64,000 nt of DNA from Alkalihalobacillus sp047302405 (GCF_047302405.1 NZ_CP154853.1:744001-808000), one strand, 5' to 3'; counted from the first letter of the stretch, positions 17,686 to 26,800 are shown. Numbers and translations are program-made. The notes: generated by a model not told the origin, from the sequence alone.

Positions 17686-18054
17686 ATGAGTGTTGAACAA
17701 GATGGTGTAAAACAAATTAAAGAAGCTGAGTTAAAGGAACTCCTAGGTGAAAGTAATAAAGAGCGAGTTTTTATCGATGTTCGTGAAGTAGAGGAATACG
17801 ATGAGTTCCATATTCCTGGTGTGCCGTTAATTCCAATGAATACGATTCCTAATCATGTACAAGATTTAAATAAAGATAAAGAATATGTTTTGATTTGTCG
17901 CAGTGGTGGTCGCAGTCAAAATGTCGCTTTATACTTAAAAGAGCAAGGGTTCGACAAAGTGGCCAACTTTAATGGCGGTATGCTCTCTTGGACAGGGGAA
18001 ACAAAAGAGGGGCAAGAATGGGTTGTTGAAAAGGCTGAGGAATTATACAAATAA
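17686..18054 (+). CDS. Rhodanese-like domain protein
   Basis: This 122-residue single-domain protein has the CH2A-like motif FIDVREVEEYDEFHIPGV and the active-site loop CRSGGRS (C71), plus the C-terminal FNGGMLSWTGE. It would transfer sulfane sulfur from a persulfide carrier. The ATG at 17686 is chosen because GAGGTGA precedes it; an upstream GTG overlaps that site. It lies 28 bp after the AI-2E gene and is followed by a strong terminator. Confidence 0.9.
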   Translation: MSVEQDGVKQIKEAELKELLGESNKERVFIDVREVEEYDEFHIPGVPLIPMNTIPNHVQDLNKDKEYVLICRSGGRSQNVALYLKEQGFDKVANFNGGMLSWTGETKEGQEWVVEKAEELYK

Positions 18055-18064
18055 ATAAAGCAGA

Positions 18065-18101
18065 AAAAAGGCAGTTGAGGAGTTCCTCAACTGCTTTTTT
18101 G
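18065..18101 (+). terminator. Strong rho-independent terminator
   Basis: GGCAGTTGAGG and CCTCAACTGC form a near-perfect stem with an A run before and six T after it. Confidence 0.9.
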
Positions 18102-18190
18102 AATAAGGCTATTTAAAAAGTCTTATGCTCAACCTTGACAGAGAAGAATTCTAGGCAATTAGGTTATTTCTTAGAGCGTCCGTCAAAGCA

Positions 18191-18382
18191 TCAAACTGTT
18201 TTTTCATTAACCAAAGCGGAGCGAGTGGAATGCCCGAAGACTCCTGCGGGAAAAGTGAAACACGGGAGACCCCGCAGCGTTTAGCGAGGAGGCTCCCGGT
18301 TCACCCGCGGAACGCGTAGGGTATGGAGCTGGCGGAGTATAGCTAACAAGTGTAACCATATTTTAACGAGTAGCCTGTTTTT
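18191..18382 (+). repeat. GC-rich hairpin repeat, copy A1
   Basis: A roughly 190-bp element much richer in GC than its surroundings. It shares with the copies near 36.6 kb, 55.6 kb and the one split by the IS the blocks GACTCCTGCGGGAA, ACGGGAGACCCCGCAGCG, GAGGAGGCTCCCG and CCGCGGAACGCGTAGGG. Internal complementarity includes CTGCGGG with CCCGCAG and CGGGAG with CTCCCG. Copy A3 matches it also in the flanking TCAAACTGTTTTTTCAT and ATTTTAACG. It has no coding potential that I trust. Confidence 0.85.
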
Positions 18383-18421
18383 CAGTGGTCTTGACTCGTT
18401 ATGAGAAGACGCCTGACATTT

Positions 18422-18553
18422 TTAAAGATGGTCGGTTTTTTTAGAGTAATCATGTTTTCCGTGTTGAGCGTTGATTTTTTCTTCTTGATTTTTCACTTTG
18501 TTTTTGGCGTTATTATCTTTTGCTTTTTTGTTTGAATCTCCTGTATGAGACAT
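18422..18553 (-). CDS. Small hydrophilic protein, 43 aa
   Basis: GGAAAGGAGT lies 8 nt before an ATG. The product, beginning MSHTGDSNKKAKDNNAKNKV, is very rich in Lys, Asn, His and Asp and has no hydrophobic segment, as in many small sporulation or DNA/RNA-associated proteins of bacilli. I do not recognise a specific family. Confidence 0.6.
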   Translation of the reverse strand: MSHTGDSNKKAKDNNAKNKVKNQEEKINAQHGKHDYSKKTDHL

Positions 18554-18691
18554 AGAAATCACTCCTTTCCTCATTTCAAAATGCTGGATTCACTTTAGTA
18601 TGACTCAAGTTTAGCTATTTATGAATGATATGTTTAAGGTAGTCTTTCGAAGGGGAACAGTATACTAAAGAGACGAAAGGTGGTTTAATGT

Positions 18692-18958
18692 ATGGGGTAT
18701 AAAAAAGCAATTTACGCAACATTAGTCGCTGGAGCAAGTGCTGCTACAACTTTTTATTTGGGCAATAAAAAACGTCGAACGGAACTGAAAAATAAAACGA
18801 AAGAAATGTATCAAAAAGTATGTTCTGTAACTAGTAAAGAAAAACCAACGCCTAAACAATTAAGATTAGGTCACCCAGATCCATATGATATCGAGGATCA
18901 AAAAATGGTGGATGAAGGTGCGTTATATAGTGTGCAACGTTATAATGGCAAACAATAA
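18692..18958 (+). CDS. Hypothetical protein with N-terminal membrane anchor, 88 aa
   Basis: The N-terminus (YKKAIYATLVAGASAATTFYL) forms one small-residue-rich transmembrane helix, followed by a basic helical stretch and a Pro/Asp-rich tail (LRLGHPDPYDIEDQKMVDEG). The layout resembles YtxH-like small bacillus proteins but the tail differs. GAAAGGTGG precedes the ATG. A strong terminator follows, so it is monocistronic. Confidence 0.7.
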   Translation: MGYKKAIYATLVAGASAATTFYLGNKKRRTELKNKTKEMYQKVCSVTSKEKPTPKQLRLGHPDPYDIEDQKMVDEGALYSVQRYNGKQ

Positions 18959-18966
18959 TGAAGACT

Positions 18967-19007
18967 ATCCAATCAAGATGTCATAAAACTTGGTTGGATA
19001 TTTTTTT
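18967..19007 (+). terminator. Rho-independent terminator
   Basis: ATCCAATCAAG pairs with CTTGGTTGGAT (one wobble), followed by a run of T. Confidence 0.88.
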
Positions 19008-19122
19008 GTATAGCTATCTCTTTTAGTGTGTTTAGGAAGGAAAAGTAAAGAAGTTATGAAAGATGAAGTGAAGGATGGGGAATGCTATAATAAGGAAAAT
19101 AAATAGGATGGAGGGAAGGAAT

Positions 19123-19917
19123 ATGATTATTGTAGAAAAAGAAACTATTGTCACTATTCCAACGTTACATGTTGTAAAGGCAGCTTTAAAGGATCAAAGC
19201 AGTATACCAACTGTCTTCTTTTTACATGGCTTTACAAGTGCAAAGGAGCATAACCTACATGTAGCCTATTTAATGGCAGAACAAGGTTTTCGGGTCATCT
19301 TACCTGATGCGATTCATCATGGTGAACGAGAGGATGAATTATCAAAAGACGAACGTAAGCTGGCAATGTCTTTTTGGGAAATTGTTTTAACTTCTATAAA
19401 AGAATTAGAGCTTATCAAAAAAACATTAACGGAAAAAGGCTTAGTAGATGAGGAGCGAATCGGTGTAATTGGAACATCGATGGGGGCGATTACCACTTAT
19501 GGTGCTTTAACACAATTTTCATGGATTCAATCGGCTGTGTCATTAATGGGGGTCGCACACTTCCAAAGTTTTGCCGAAGCTCAAATTAAAATGATGGAGC
19601 AAAAAGGGGTAACCATTGATGAAGCGATGAAAGAGATGGTTTTAGCTAAATTAAAACCATTTGACTTATCAAAGCAACTCGATAAAATTGATCACCGTCC
19701 TTTATTAATTTGGCACGGCAAACAAGACCAAGTAGTACCTTATTTATTTTCAGAGCAAATTCATCAATCGTTATTAGGTTATTATGAAGAACAGCCTGAA
19801 AATCTCCGTTTTATTTCGGAGGAACAAGCGAGTCATAAAGTTTCCAGGCGAGCTGTTTTAAAGTCAGTTGATTGGTTTACGTATCACTTACTAAAGAAAA
19901 CATCTGAAGTATCGTAA
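19123..19917 (+). CDS. Alpha/beta hydrolase, YitV-type esterase
   Basis: The 264-residue protein shows FFLHGFTSAKEHN (oxyanion HG motif), the nucleophile elbow GTSMGA and the late acid region IWHGKQDQVVPY, with a final SHKVSR histidine. This is the prolyl-oligopeptidase-like esterase family that includes B. subtilis YitV. The ATG at 19123 follows GGAGGGAAGG; an upstream in-frame start has no such site. A YitT-type gene starts 2 nt after the stop, which agrees with the yitT/yitU/yitV neighbourhood that I recall in B. subtilis. Confidence 0.85.
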   Translation: MIIVEKETIVTIPTLHVVKAALKDQSSIPTVFFLHGFTSAKEHNLHVAYLMAEQGFRVILPDAIHHGEREDELSKDERKLAMSFWEIVLTSIKELELIKKTLTEKGLVDEERIGVIGTSMGAITTYGALTQFSWIQSAVSLMGVAHFQSFAEAQIKMMEQKGVTIDEAMKEMVLAKLKPFDLSKQLDKIDHRPLLIWHGKQDQVVPYLFSEQIHQSLLGYYEEQPENLRFISEEQASHKVSRRAVLKSVDWFTYHLLKKTSEVS

Positions 19918-19919
19918 AT

Positions 19920-20753
19920 ATGAAAACGTCTATTTTAAGAGAAGCTCAGAAGGTCATTGTTGTCATTTTAGGAGCCTTATTCATTGCGATTTCGCTTAAT
20001 TTCTTTTTAATTCCGGCTAATGTTTTTGCGAGTGGGTTTACAGGAGTTTCCCAATTAATTGCAACGGTCGTTCCATTATCAACAGGGATTATTCTCTTTC
20101 TTTTAAATATACCTGTTGCCATTATTGGTTGGCTAAAAGTAGGGAAAAGTTTTACCGTTTATAGCTTCTTAAATGTCGTTTGTACAACATTGTTTTTAGA
20201 GATTATTCCGATCATTCAATTTTCACCTGATATTATTTTAAATGCGGTATTTGGTGGAGTTATTACGGCTGTTGGAGCTGGGATAACGTTAAAAGTAGGC
20301 GCTTCCTCAGGTGGTTTAGACATTATAGCTTTATTATTATCAAGGCATAGTGATAGACCCATTGGCATTTACTTTTTTCTATTGAATGGGATCATTGTCA
20401 TCATGTCTGGTTTATTGTTTGACCCGGAAAAAGCTCTTTATACACTTGTTACCTTGTATGTTACTTCGAGGTTAATCGATGCGATCCATACTCGCCATGT
20501 AAAATTAACAGCGTTTATTGTCACTAAAAATCCAGACCTTGTTCGAAGTGAGATTCATAATCATTTTACACGTGGAATTACAAGAGTGCCTGCAAAAGGT
20601 GGTTTCACATCTGAAGATAGGGAAGTATTAATGATTGTGCTTACAAGGTATGAATTATATGACTTAAAAGAAGTGCTTAGACAGGCCGATCCAGATGCCT
20701 TTACGAATATCATCGAAACAACGGAAGTATTTGGTTTGTTTCGAAAAGATTAA
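19920..20753 (+). CDS. yitT: YitT family membrane protein (DUF161/DUF2179)
   Basis: The 277-residue protein has five to six membrane segments in its first 180 residues, including the repeated NVFASGFTGVSQLIATVVPL and VGASSGGLDIIALLLSRHSD motifs. A C-terminal soluble DUF2179 domain contains ITRVPAKGGFTSEDREVLMI. Members of this family are of unknown function. The ATG lies 2 nt after the esterase stop, so translation is coupled. An RBS-like AGAGAAGC inside the upstream gene is weak. Confidence 0.9.
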   Translation: MKTSILREAQKVIVVILGALFIAISLNFFLIPANVFASGFTGVSQLIATVVPLSTGIILFLLNIPVAIIGWLKVGKSFTVYSFLNVVCTTLFLEIIPIIQFSPDIILNAVFGGVITAVGAGITLKVGASSGGLDIIALLLSRHSDRPIGIYFFLLNGIIVIMSGLLFDPEKALYTLVTLYVTSRLIDAIHTRHVKLTAFIVTKNPDLVRSEIHNHFTRGITRVPAKGGFTSEDREVLMIVLTRYELYDLKEVLRQADPDAFTNIIETTEVFGLFRKD

Positions 20754-20764
20754 AGGAGAGAGCA

Positions 20765-21301
20765 ATGAAAAAATTAGCGTCGGTATTTATTCTGACAGTC
20801 TGTTTTTTAGCGGCTTGTGGTTTAGGGGATACTCAAACAGGAAGCAGTCCGGAAGAAGATGAAATAAATGAAGAAGAAGTTAATAATGAGGAAGAAAACA
20901 ATGAAGACTTAAATGGGGAGGGTGTTTTTGACGAATTGGAATATAAAGTGGAGACAAATCAATCCGATTCAGAGTTAATCGTCGAAATGAGCTTAACGAA
21001 CACGGGTACTGAGGATGCTGTTCTAAGTTTTTCATCTGGTCAAAAATATGAAATTACTTTAACAAATGTTGATGGAGAAGAAGTTTATCGTTATTCTGCA
21101 GATAAAATGTTTACGATGGCTATTATTCAAGAAGTCATTCGTGCTGGAGAAGAATTAATGTTATCGGAGACAATTGAACTGGATGAATTTGATTCGGGCG
21201 AATACGAATTAACGGCAACGATTATCGTGTATACGATTAACGACACAGAAATTACGCAAAGTCCATTTGAAGAAACAGTCACGATTCAAATTGGTTCATA
21301 A
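20765..21301 (+). CDS. BsuPI-domain lipoprotein
   Basis: The 178-residue protein has lipobox FLAACG, a very acidic Glu/Asn-rich linker (residues about 28-52), and a domain with LSFSSGQKYEITLTNVDGEE and VYRYSADKMFTMAIIQEV. These match the BsuPI intracellular proteinase inhibitor fold of B. subtilis, which has FSTGQKFEL and YRYSKEKMFTQA at the same points. Here the domain is secreted and membrane-anchored rather than intracellular. AAAGGAGAG precedes the ATG, 11 bp after yitT. Confidence 0.82.
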   Translation: MKKLASVFILTVCFLAACGLGDTQTGSSPEEDEINEEEVNNEEENNEDLNGEGVFDELEYKVETNQSDSELIVEMSLTNTGTEDAVLSFSSGQKYEITLTNVDGEEVYRYSADKMFTMAIIQEVIRAGEELMLSETIELDEFDSGEYELTATIIVYTINDTEITQSPFEETVTIQIGS

Positions 21302-21353
21302 AAAAACAAGCTGTCTTAAAAGCTAATCAATCGCTTTAGGCAGCTTGTTTTTT
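21302..21353 (+). terminator. Rho-independent terminator
   Basis: AAAAAACAAGCTG pairs with CAGCTTGTTTTTT around a longer partly paired loop (TCTTAAAAGC / GCTTTAGG). Confidence 0.85.
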
Positions 21354-22090
21354 GATTTGGGAACCGTCAGTGAAGGCCAAAGAGATGAAGGCAGAGGCCG
21401 AAATGCCATCAAAGAGCGTCAATGAAATCAAAAGCGAGCGGGGAAGGGAATCATAGGGAGTCAATGAAGCCGGAAGCGATCGGATAAAAGCCGTAAAAGG
21501 AATCATAGGATATTCAATGATTTCAAAAGCACATGAATAAAAGCCGCAAAGGGAATCAAAGAGCCCAATGAAGTCAAAAGCGATCGAATCAGAGCCGCAA
21601 AGGGAATCAAAGAGCCCCAATGAAGCCGGAAGCGCTCGAATCAGAGCCGCAAAAGGAATCAAAGAGCCCCAATGAAGCCGGAAGCGCTCGAATCAGAGCC
21701 GCAAAGGGAATCAAAGAGCCCCAATGAAGTCAAAAGTGATCGAATCAGAGCCGCAAAGGGAATCAAAGAGCCCAATGAAGTCAAAAGCGATCGAATCAGA
21801 GCCGCAAAGGGAATCAAAGAGCCCCAATGAAGCCGGAAGCGCTCGAATCAGAGCCGCAAAAGGAATCAAAGAGCCCCAATGAAGCCGGAAGCGCTCGAAT
21901 CAGAGCCGCAAAGGGAATCAAAGAGCTCCAATGAAGTCAAAAGTGATCGAATCAGAGCCGCAAAAGGAATCAAAGAGCCCCAATGAAGCCAAAAGCGCTC
22001 GAATCAGAGCCGCAAAGGGAATCAAAGAGCCCCAATGAAGCCGGAAGCGCTCGAATCAGAGCCGCAAAGGGAATCAAAGAGCGTCAGATG
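21353..22090 (+). repeat. Tandem array with a 52-bp period
   Basis: Ten regular units of 51-52 bp begin at 21554, 21605, 21657, 21709, 21761, 21812, 21864, 21916, 21968 and 22020, each starting AATCAAAGAG; three or four more diverged units precede them. Two unit types alternate: one with AAGCCGGAAGCGCTCG and one with AAGTCAAAAGCGATCG (or GTGATCG). Units 1-4 and 5-8 repeat in the same order, so a 207-bp block has been duplicated. There is no start codon with a ribosome binding site and no convincing reading frame. Confidence 0.9.
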
Positions 22091-22111
22091 TGCTCATAAG
22101 GCCTCAAGCAT

Positions 22112-22160
22112 CAAAAAACACGCTCAATCATTATCACTAATAATCGAGAGCGTGCTTTTA
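22112..22160 (-). terminator. Terminator of the SNF2 operon
   Basis: On the minus strand CACGCTC pairs with GAGCGTG around an AT-rich loop and is followed by six T. Confidence 0.8.
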
Positions 22161-22200
22161 GGAACGAAGCTATCGAGACATTTGCCAAAGTTCTATTTAA

Positions 22201-22371
22201 TCACTCACTAAGATTCCATTTTTCTTTTGCTTTTTGCTTAATCACCTTTTGTAATTCAAGCCAAGCATCGGACTGGTTTGTTTCTTTTTCTTCGGGTAAT
22301 GTGGCTGGAAGAGGTCGTTCATAATCGGTTTTCCAGTAGGTAGAAAAAGTGTGACTTAAATTTGGGTTCAA
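22201..22371 (-). CDS. Small protein encoded after the SNF2 helicase, 56 aa
   Basis: AAGGAGG lies 8 nt before a TTG start, directly after the helicase stop codon. The product is hydrophilic, with an N-terminal MNPNLSHTFSTYWKTDYERP segment and a basic helical C-terminus (QKVIKQKAKEKWNLSE). It is the last gene of the leftward operon. I do not recognise it; its tight placement suggests a link to the helicase. Confidence 0.65.
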   Translation of the reverse strand: MNPNLSHTFSTYWKTDYERPLPATLPEEKETNQSDAWLELQKVIKQKAKEKWNLSE

Positions 22372-22386
22372 CGGCTCTTCCTCCTT

Positions 22387-25377
22387 TTAAATGGTTGTTA
22401 ATTGAATCAACTTGGTAATTTCATCATTTGTTAATTCAGTAACACGTTGCTCAGAAACGGAAAGAATTTGTTCAGCTAAACCTTGCTTTTGCATAATTAA
22501 TTTATCGATTCGTTCCTCAAGAGTACCTTTTGTAATAAATTTATGCACGGTCACGTCAGATGTTTGCCCGATCCGAAAGGCCCGATCGGTTGCTTGATTT
22601 TCAACCGCTGGATTCCACCAGCGATCATAATGAATGACATGTGTCGCAGCCGTTAAGTTTAAGCCAACCCCTCCTGCTTTTAAGGAGAGAATAAAAGCGG
22701 GAACCTGATCATTTTCTTGGAAATACTTAATGGCATCCTGTCTTTTCGCTCGTGATAAACTTCCATGTAAAAAAGGGATTTCTTGATTAAAAAGCTCATT
22801 GAGAGCATCTGACATAATCATGCCCATCTCTTTATATTGAGTGAAAATTAAAACCTTTTCCTTTTTATGGGCGATTTCTTTCACTAATGATAAAAAGTGA
22901 TTCCATTTCTCTGAATCATGTTCCTTATAATTTCGATCCTTTAAAAAGTGGGCAGGGTGATTACAAATTTGTTTGAGTTTCGTTAAGCTTTTTAAAATAA
23001 GAGCTCTTCTTTCAAAAGAATTGATTTCATCTAATTTTCCAATTAGCTGGTCCACAATCATTTGATATAAAATCGCCTGCTCGACAGAAAGAGGTACTTG
23101 ATGAACCTTTTCTGATTTTTCCGGTAGTCCTAATTGCAAATGCTCATCTGATTTTTTCCGTCTTAAAATAAATGGAAAAATTAAATGCTGAAGCTGTTTT
23201 AACTTTTTTTCATCTCTGTTTTTTTCGATAGGTTGAATATAATTTCGTTGAAAACGTTGGTGATTTCCTAAGTAGCCTGGGATGAGAACATCCATTAATG
23301 ACCAGAGCTCACGTAGTTTATTTTCAATAGGTGTTCCAGTTAAAGCAATACGGTGTTTCGCTTGAATCGATTTCATCGTTCGACGCTGTTTCGTTTCAAT
23401 GTTCTTAATATGTTGGGCTTCATCAAGGATGAGACTGTTCCATTCATATTGAGAAAGCAAAACTTGATCACGTACTGCCATTTGATAAGAAGTAATGATT
23501 AAGTCATATTGATCCCAGTTCGAGGAATCATCTTCTAGTCGTGCTGAACCATGATGAGTAAAGATTTTTAAACTAGGAGCAAATGTTTCACATTCCTTGA
23601 TCCAATTGTAAATTAAGGATGTTGGACAAATTAGTAAGAATGGTCGCTTTTTTTGATTGTCTTTTTCGTTTTGTTCAAGAACATACAGGAGGTAGACGAT
23701 CGTTTGAATGGACTTACCTAACCCCATATCATCGGCTAAACAACCACCGAAACCAGCTCTTCGTAATTGGAACAGCCATGATGCTCCTTCAAGTTGATAG
23801 GAGCGAAGAGAGCCATGAAAAGTAGAAGGAAGCTCAATGTTCTTTGGTTTTTGTTGATAAAGTTGAACCAACGTTTCCGTCATTCTTTCGTCCCAATTCA
23901 CTTCAAAATTTACATCACTTAAATCATCCGGTAAACGTTCTTTTTGCTCGCTTAATAGCCAGGTATCTAGGTAAGAGGAGTTTTTGGATACTTGGTCTAA
24001 GTAAGTTCGGAGTTTTTTAGCTAAGGAGCGGTCCCAAGCAATCCACTGTCCGTTTGCATAAATAAAAGGGTCTTCATTATGAACATATTGTTTGAATTCT
24101 TGCTCCGTTAATGTGACGTCTCCAATGGCCACTTCAAACGAAAATTGAGCCAGGCTTTGCCAATCGACAAACGGATCACTATTTGATTTTTGCCCAATTT
24201 CAGCATCAAATTGTAGCGCTACTTTTAGTGATTTCTTTTGTTGAAGTGAACTCGGTACGATTAATTGAAAACCAATATCTTCTACTTCTTGGTCGTATTC
24301 GGTGTAAAGTGCATAGGCTTGTTCTGATTCAATTAGTATACTTGGTGAGGCTAAGCTGAGCTCGGTTAATAACGGTATTTTCCTTTTTAATTCTTGTAAG
24401 TCTTGTTTTAATAAAGGAATCGGGTTACTAATCCAAGGGTGTTCGCCCAATGATAGAGCTTCCATTTCGACAATTAGATTAGACTGCTTTCGATCGACTA
24501 CACACAAGTGGACTTGCCATGATGAATGTATATCAGTTGGTTCTTTTAGTATTAAACCGGATTTAAATGGAGGTCGTTCAATTGTTCCCATTTGCTCTTG
24601 TAAACTTTTTGTTGAGATAGTAGGTTCTAGCTGTTTATTTTCTATTAACGTATCAACGAGTTGATTCCATTTAGGTGAGAGTGCTTCTTTCCATGATTGG
24701 TAATAGGAGGTTACATGTTCTTCCTTCATTAAAAATCGAATGGCCGTGTCGGCAAGGTTATCGACCGCCAATTGAATTTGTTCTCGAATGGTTAACTCTT
24801 CCTGATCACGTTTCACAAAACTTGACGATGTTCGTAATTGAACACTAGAGGGAGGAACCGCTTCGACCCAGCTCTCAAATGGAAATGGTCGAAGCTGCCA
24901 TTTTGCAAAAGAGGTAGGCGCAAAGTGTCCAAGGTAAATTTGTTCTCTTACTTCCTTGAATAAGTCTAACCAAAAAAGAAGGTCAGGAGCGATAAAAAGA
25001 TCATTTTCTTCTTTCCATTGTTCAAACACTAGCCAATAATCAACCACTTCCTCCGTTGAAAAGCGAATACCTTGGATTGGAAATGAGTAGTTTTTCATTT
25101 GGTCTTGTGCTTGATAAATGGTCGCTTCACCTGCTAAAGATTGAAACGTTCGATTGACCAATGGAACGTCAATGACTGCTTTTTCAATTTCAATAAAAGT
25201 CCCATAAAAAGAAAGCTTGTCATGACGAAATAAGGCAAGCTTTAACTCGAATGGGTCATATAAAAATGGATACTGAAAATTGACGATTTGGTCATAACGT
25301 GATTTAGGCTTTTGTTCACCCCAAATAAAAAAATAATCACCAAACCATCCACCATGTACGATAATTGGTTCATTCAA
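22387..25377 (-). CDS. SNF2-family DEAD/DEAH-type helicase (YwqA-like)
   Basis: The 996-residue protein has an N-terminal half of about 500 residues specific to bacterial SNF2 proteins, then the two RecA-like lobes. Walker A DDMGLGKSIQT is near residue 550, the box II LDEAQHIKN near 650, ALTGTPIENKLRELWSLMD soon after, and motifs V-VI GVGLNLTAATHVIHYDRWWN and ATDRAFRIGQ near 915-945. Such enzymes translocate on duplex DNA or remodel protein-DNA complexes. The start overlaps the preceding gene by 8 bp, so the pair is coupled, as with the helicase and SWIM-protein genes ywqA/ywqB that I recall in B. subtilis. Repeat arrays of one family flank this operon on both sides. Confidence 0.92.
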   Translation of the reverse strand: MNEPIIVHGGWFGDYFFIWGEQKPKSRYDQIVNFQYPFLYDPFELKLALFRHDKLSFYGTFIEIEKAVIDVPLVNRTFQSLAGEATIYQAQDQMKNYSFPIQGIRFSTEEVVDYWLVFEQWKEENDLFIAPDLLFWLDLFKEVREQIYLGHFAPTSFAKWQLRPFPFESWVEAVPPSSVQLRTSSSFVKRDQEELTIREQIQLAVDNLADTAIRFLMKEEHVTSYYQSWKEALSPKWNQLVDTLIENKQLEPTISTKSLQEQMGTIERPPFKSGLILKEPTDIHSSWQVHLCVVDRKQSNLIVEMEALSLGEHPWISNPIPLLKQDLQELKRKIPLLTELSLASPSILIESEQAYALYTEYDQEVEDIGFQLIVPSSLQQKKSLKVALQFDAEIGQKSNSDPFVDWQSLAQFSFEVAIGDVTLTEQEFKQYVHNEDPFIYANGQWIAWDRSLAKKLRTYLDQVSKNSSYLDTWLLSEQKERLPDDLSDVNFEVNWDERMTETLVQLYQQKPKNIELPSTFHGSLRSYQLEGASWLFQLRRAGFGGCLADDMGLGKSIQTIVYLLYVLEQNEKDNQKKRPFLLICPTSLIYNWIKECETFAPSLKIFTHHGSARLEDDSSNWDQYDLIITSYQMAVRDQVLLSQYEWNSLILDEAQHIKNIETKQRRTMKSIQAKHRIALTGTPIENKLRELWSLMDVLIPGYLGNHQRFQRNYIQPIEKNRDEKKLKQLQHLIFPFILRRKKSDEHLQLGLPEKSEKVHQVPLSVEQAILYQMIVDQLIGKLDEINSFERRALILKSLTKLKQICNHPAHFLKDRNYKEHDSEKWNHFLSLVKEIAHKKEKVLIFTQYKEMGMIMSDALNELFNQEIPFLHGSLSRAKRQDAIKYFQENDQVPAFILSLKAGGVGLNLTAATHVIHYDRWWNPAVENQATDRAFRIGQTSDVTVHKFITKGTLEERIDKLIMQKQGLAEQILSVSEQRVTELTNDEITKLIQLTTI

Positions 25378-26623
25378 TCGTTTTCAACTCCTCAACAAAA
25401 GCACGGTACGTACGATACTTCTTTTTTAGCATTTGAATATATTTGCCAAAACGGTCTAGATCATTTGTTTTTTGATACAATTTTTTTAATTGTTTAATAT
25501 ACATAACGGCCTGTTCATAATGAGCTCGAGTCTTTTTCTCGACAAGCCTTACAGAAAATTGGTGATAAATCGCTTTGGCTAAATCGGGCTTTTTCTCAGA
25601 TAAAATATCAAGTAATTCAAGTTTTTCTTGCTTAAGGCGAAACGGGTCTTTTTCAAAAGTTAGGAAAAAACGAGCGGCCTCTTCATATTTCTGAAAGTCT
25701 ATTAACAAACGTGCATACGTAATAACTGTTTCAGGTTGATGAAGCCTTTCTCTTAGTTTTGGTAATAAATATTCAGCCACTTTTTGTTTCTTTTCTGGTT
25801 CTGTATAGGCGGTTAATGATTCAAATCGGCGATAATGAGGGGCAAGTAACCACCTATCCCATATTTCTTGTTGCTTTTTTGGATCATCATCTAGTTTCAT
25901 CAGCATTTCATCATATAAGGTTTGTAAAGAACCAAAGTACATTCTTTCGTTTAGATTCATTAACGTTTGAAACCAATGGCTAAGTGTCTTCCACTCTTCA
26001 CGATCCTTTAATAGTTGAAAATGAGCTGTCATTTCAATTTCTTGAAGATCATCGATTAATTCTAACAAATAAAGAGCTTGCTCATTTTCTTTTTGATCCA
26101 AATAAATATAACTTAAAATCGCTTTTGATTTGCGATCGAGTTGATGAAGGGCCAATTTTCTGATTGAAACAGCATGAAAGATAAATGAACGTTGTTCGGC
26201 TGAAGCTGCTTGATAAATATCCATTAATAGTAATGACCAAGGTTTTGATTGCTGACGGTCTTTCGTCTTAAAGTATTCAAGCGTGAGCTCAATCACTTGT
26301 TGTTGTTCTTCATTTGTTGTTTTATTAAAAAGAATGAGTAGAGTATCGATGCAAGCCCGATAAAAGTGTAGAAATCTACGCTCATGCTCGTTAAAAGTGT
26401 CCTGTGAGGTTGCAAGAAAAGCAACCTCATCTAAATAAATAAATGTCGCCGTAACGAGGTCGTTTTGAAATCGTTCCTGTAGCATTTTTAAAACGTCAGC
26501 TGTAATCCACTCAAGCTGTCCTTTTGTAAAATAGCGTGAGGCGATCAACTTTCGATACGTCGCTGTGATTTCGTTTTCTAGAATCGAATAAATGAAATCC
26601 CTTTCCGCTTTGTATGAATACAT
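25370..26623 (-). CDS. Helical protein resembling the C-terminal part of SWIM zinc-finger proteins
   Basis: The 417-residue protein is almost entirely helical and ends with IKQLKKLYQKTNDLDRFGKY and KKYRTYRAFVEELK. This is the kind of TPR-like C-terminus found in SWIM zinc-finger proteins paired with SNF2 helicases. However, no CxCx(n)CxH SWIM motif is present, and only one cysteine is visible. GGAGGGG precedes the ATG, so this is a genuine start rather than a truncated reading. It may be a natural SWIM-less version, or the zinc-finger part may have been lost. It overlaps the helicase gene by 8 bp. Confidence 0.7.
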   Translation of the reverse strand: MYSYKAERDFIYSILENEITATYRKLIASRYFTKGQLEWITADVLKMLQERFQNDLVTATFIYLDEVAFLATSQDTFNEHERRFLHFYRACIDTLLILFNKTTNEEQQQVIELTLEYFKTKDRQQSKPWSLLLMDIYQAASAEQRSFIFHAVSIRKLALHQLDRKSKAILSYIYLDQKENEQALYLLELIDDLQEIEMTAHFQLLKDREEWKTLSHWFQTLMNLNERMYFGSLQTLYDEMLMKLDDDPKKQQEIWDRWLLAPHYRRFESLTAYTEPEKKQKVAEYLLPKLRERLHQPETVITYARLLIDFQKYEEAARFFLTFEKDPFRLKQEKLELLDILSEKKPDLAKAIYHQFSVRLVEKKTRAHYEQAVMYIKQLKKLYQKTNDLDRFGKYIQMLKKKYRTYRAFVEELKTIE

Positions 26624-26637
26624 TGAATCCCCTCCAT

Positions 26638-26800
26638 TGATTATAAAGCGAAGTCCGTTTGGTCAGAAGTGAGAAAAAATACAGGACCAGCTAAAAAGTC
26701 GCTCTTTGACTTTATAGATGGGCCGATTTTTCTCGAGGTTCTAACGGACGTAGCTAGATTGATTATAAAGCGAAGTCCGTTTGGTCAGAAAATAAAATAA
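26638..26800 (-). repeat. Isolated copy of the 122-bp hairpin repeat family
   Basis: This contains GATTATAAAGCGAAGTCCGT twice, a CAGAAGTGAGAAAAAA arm, and TTTTTCTCGAG ... TCTAACGGACGTAGCTAG on the other side. These are the terminal arms seen in the tandem array at 49.1-49.9 kb, in the opposite orientation. The central loop sequence differs. It lies directly upstream of the SNF2 operon. Confidence 0.8.

Noticed and set aside
21336..21662. Minus-strand frame encoding a repetitive LFDSLCG-type peptide
   Set aside because: It is generated by the 52-bp array, whose 51/52-bp units do not keep one frame, and it has no ribosome binding site.
21353..22090. A CRISPR array
   Set aside because: Units are contiguous near-identical 52-mers with no unique spacers between short repeats and no cas genes nearby.
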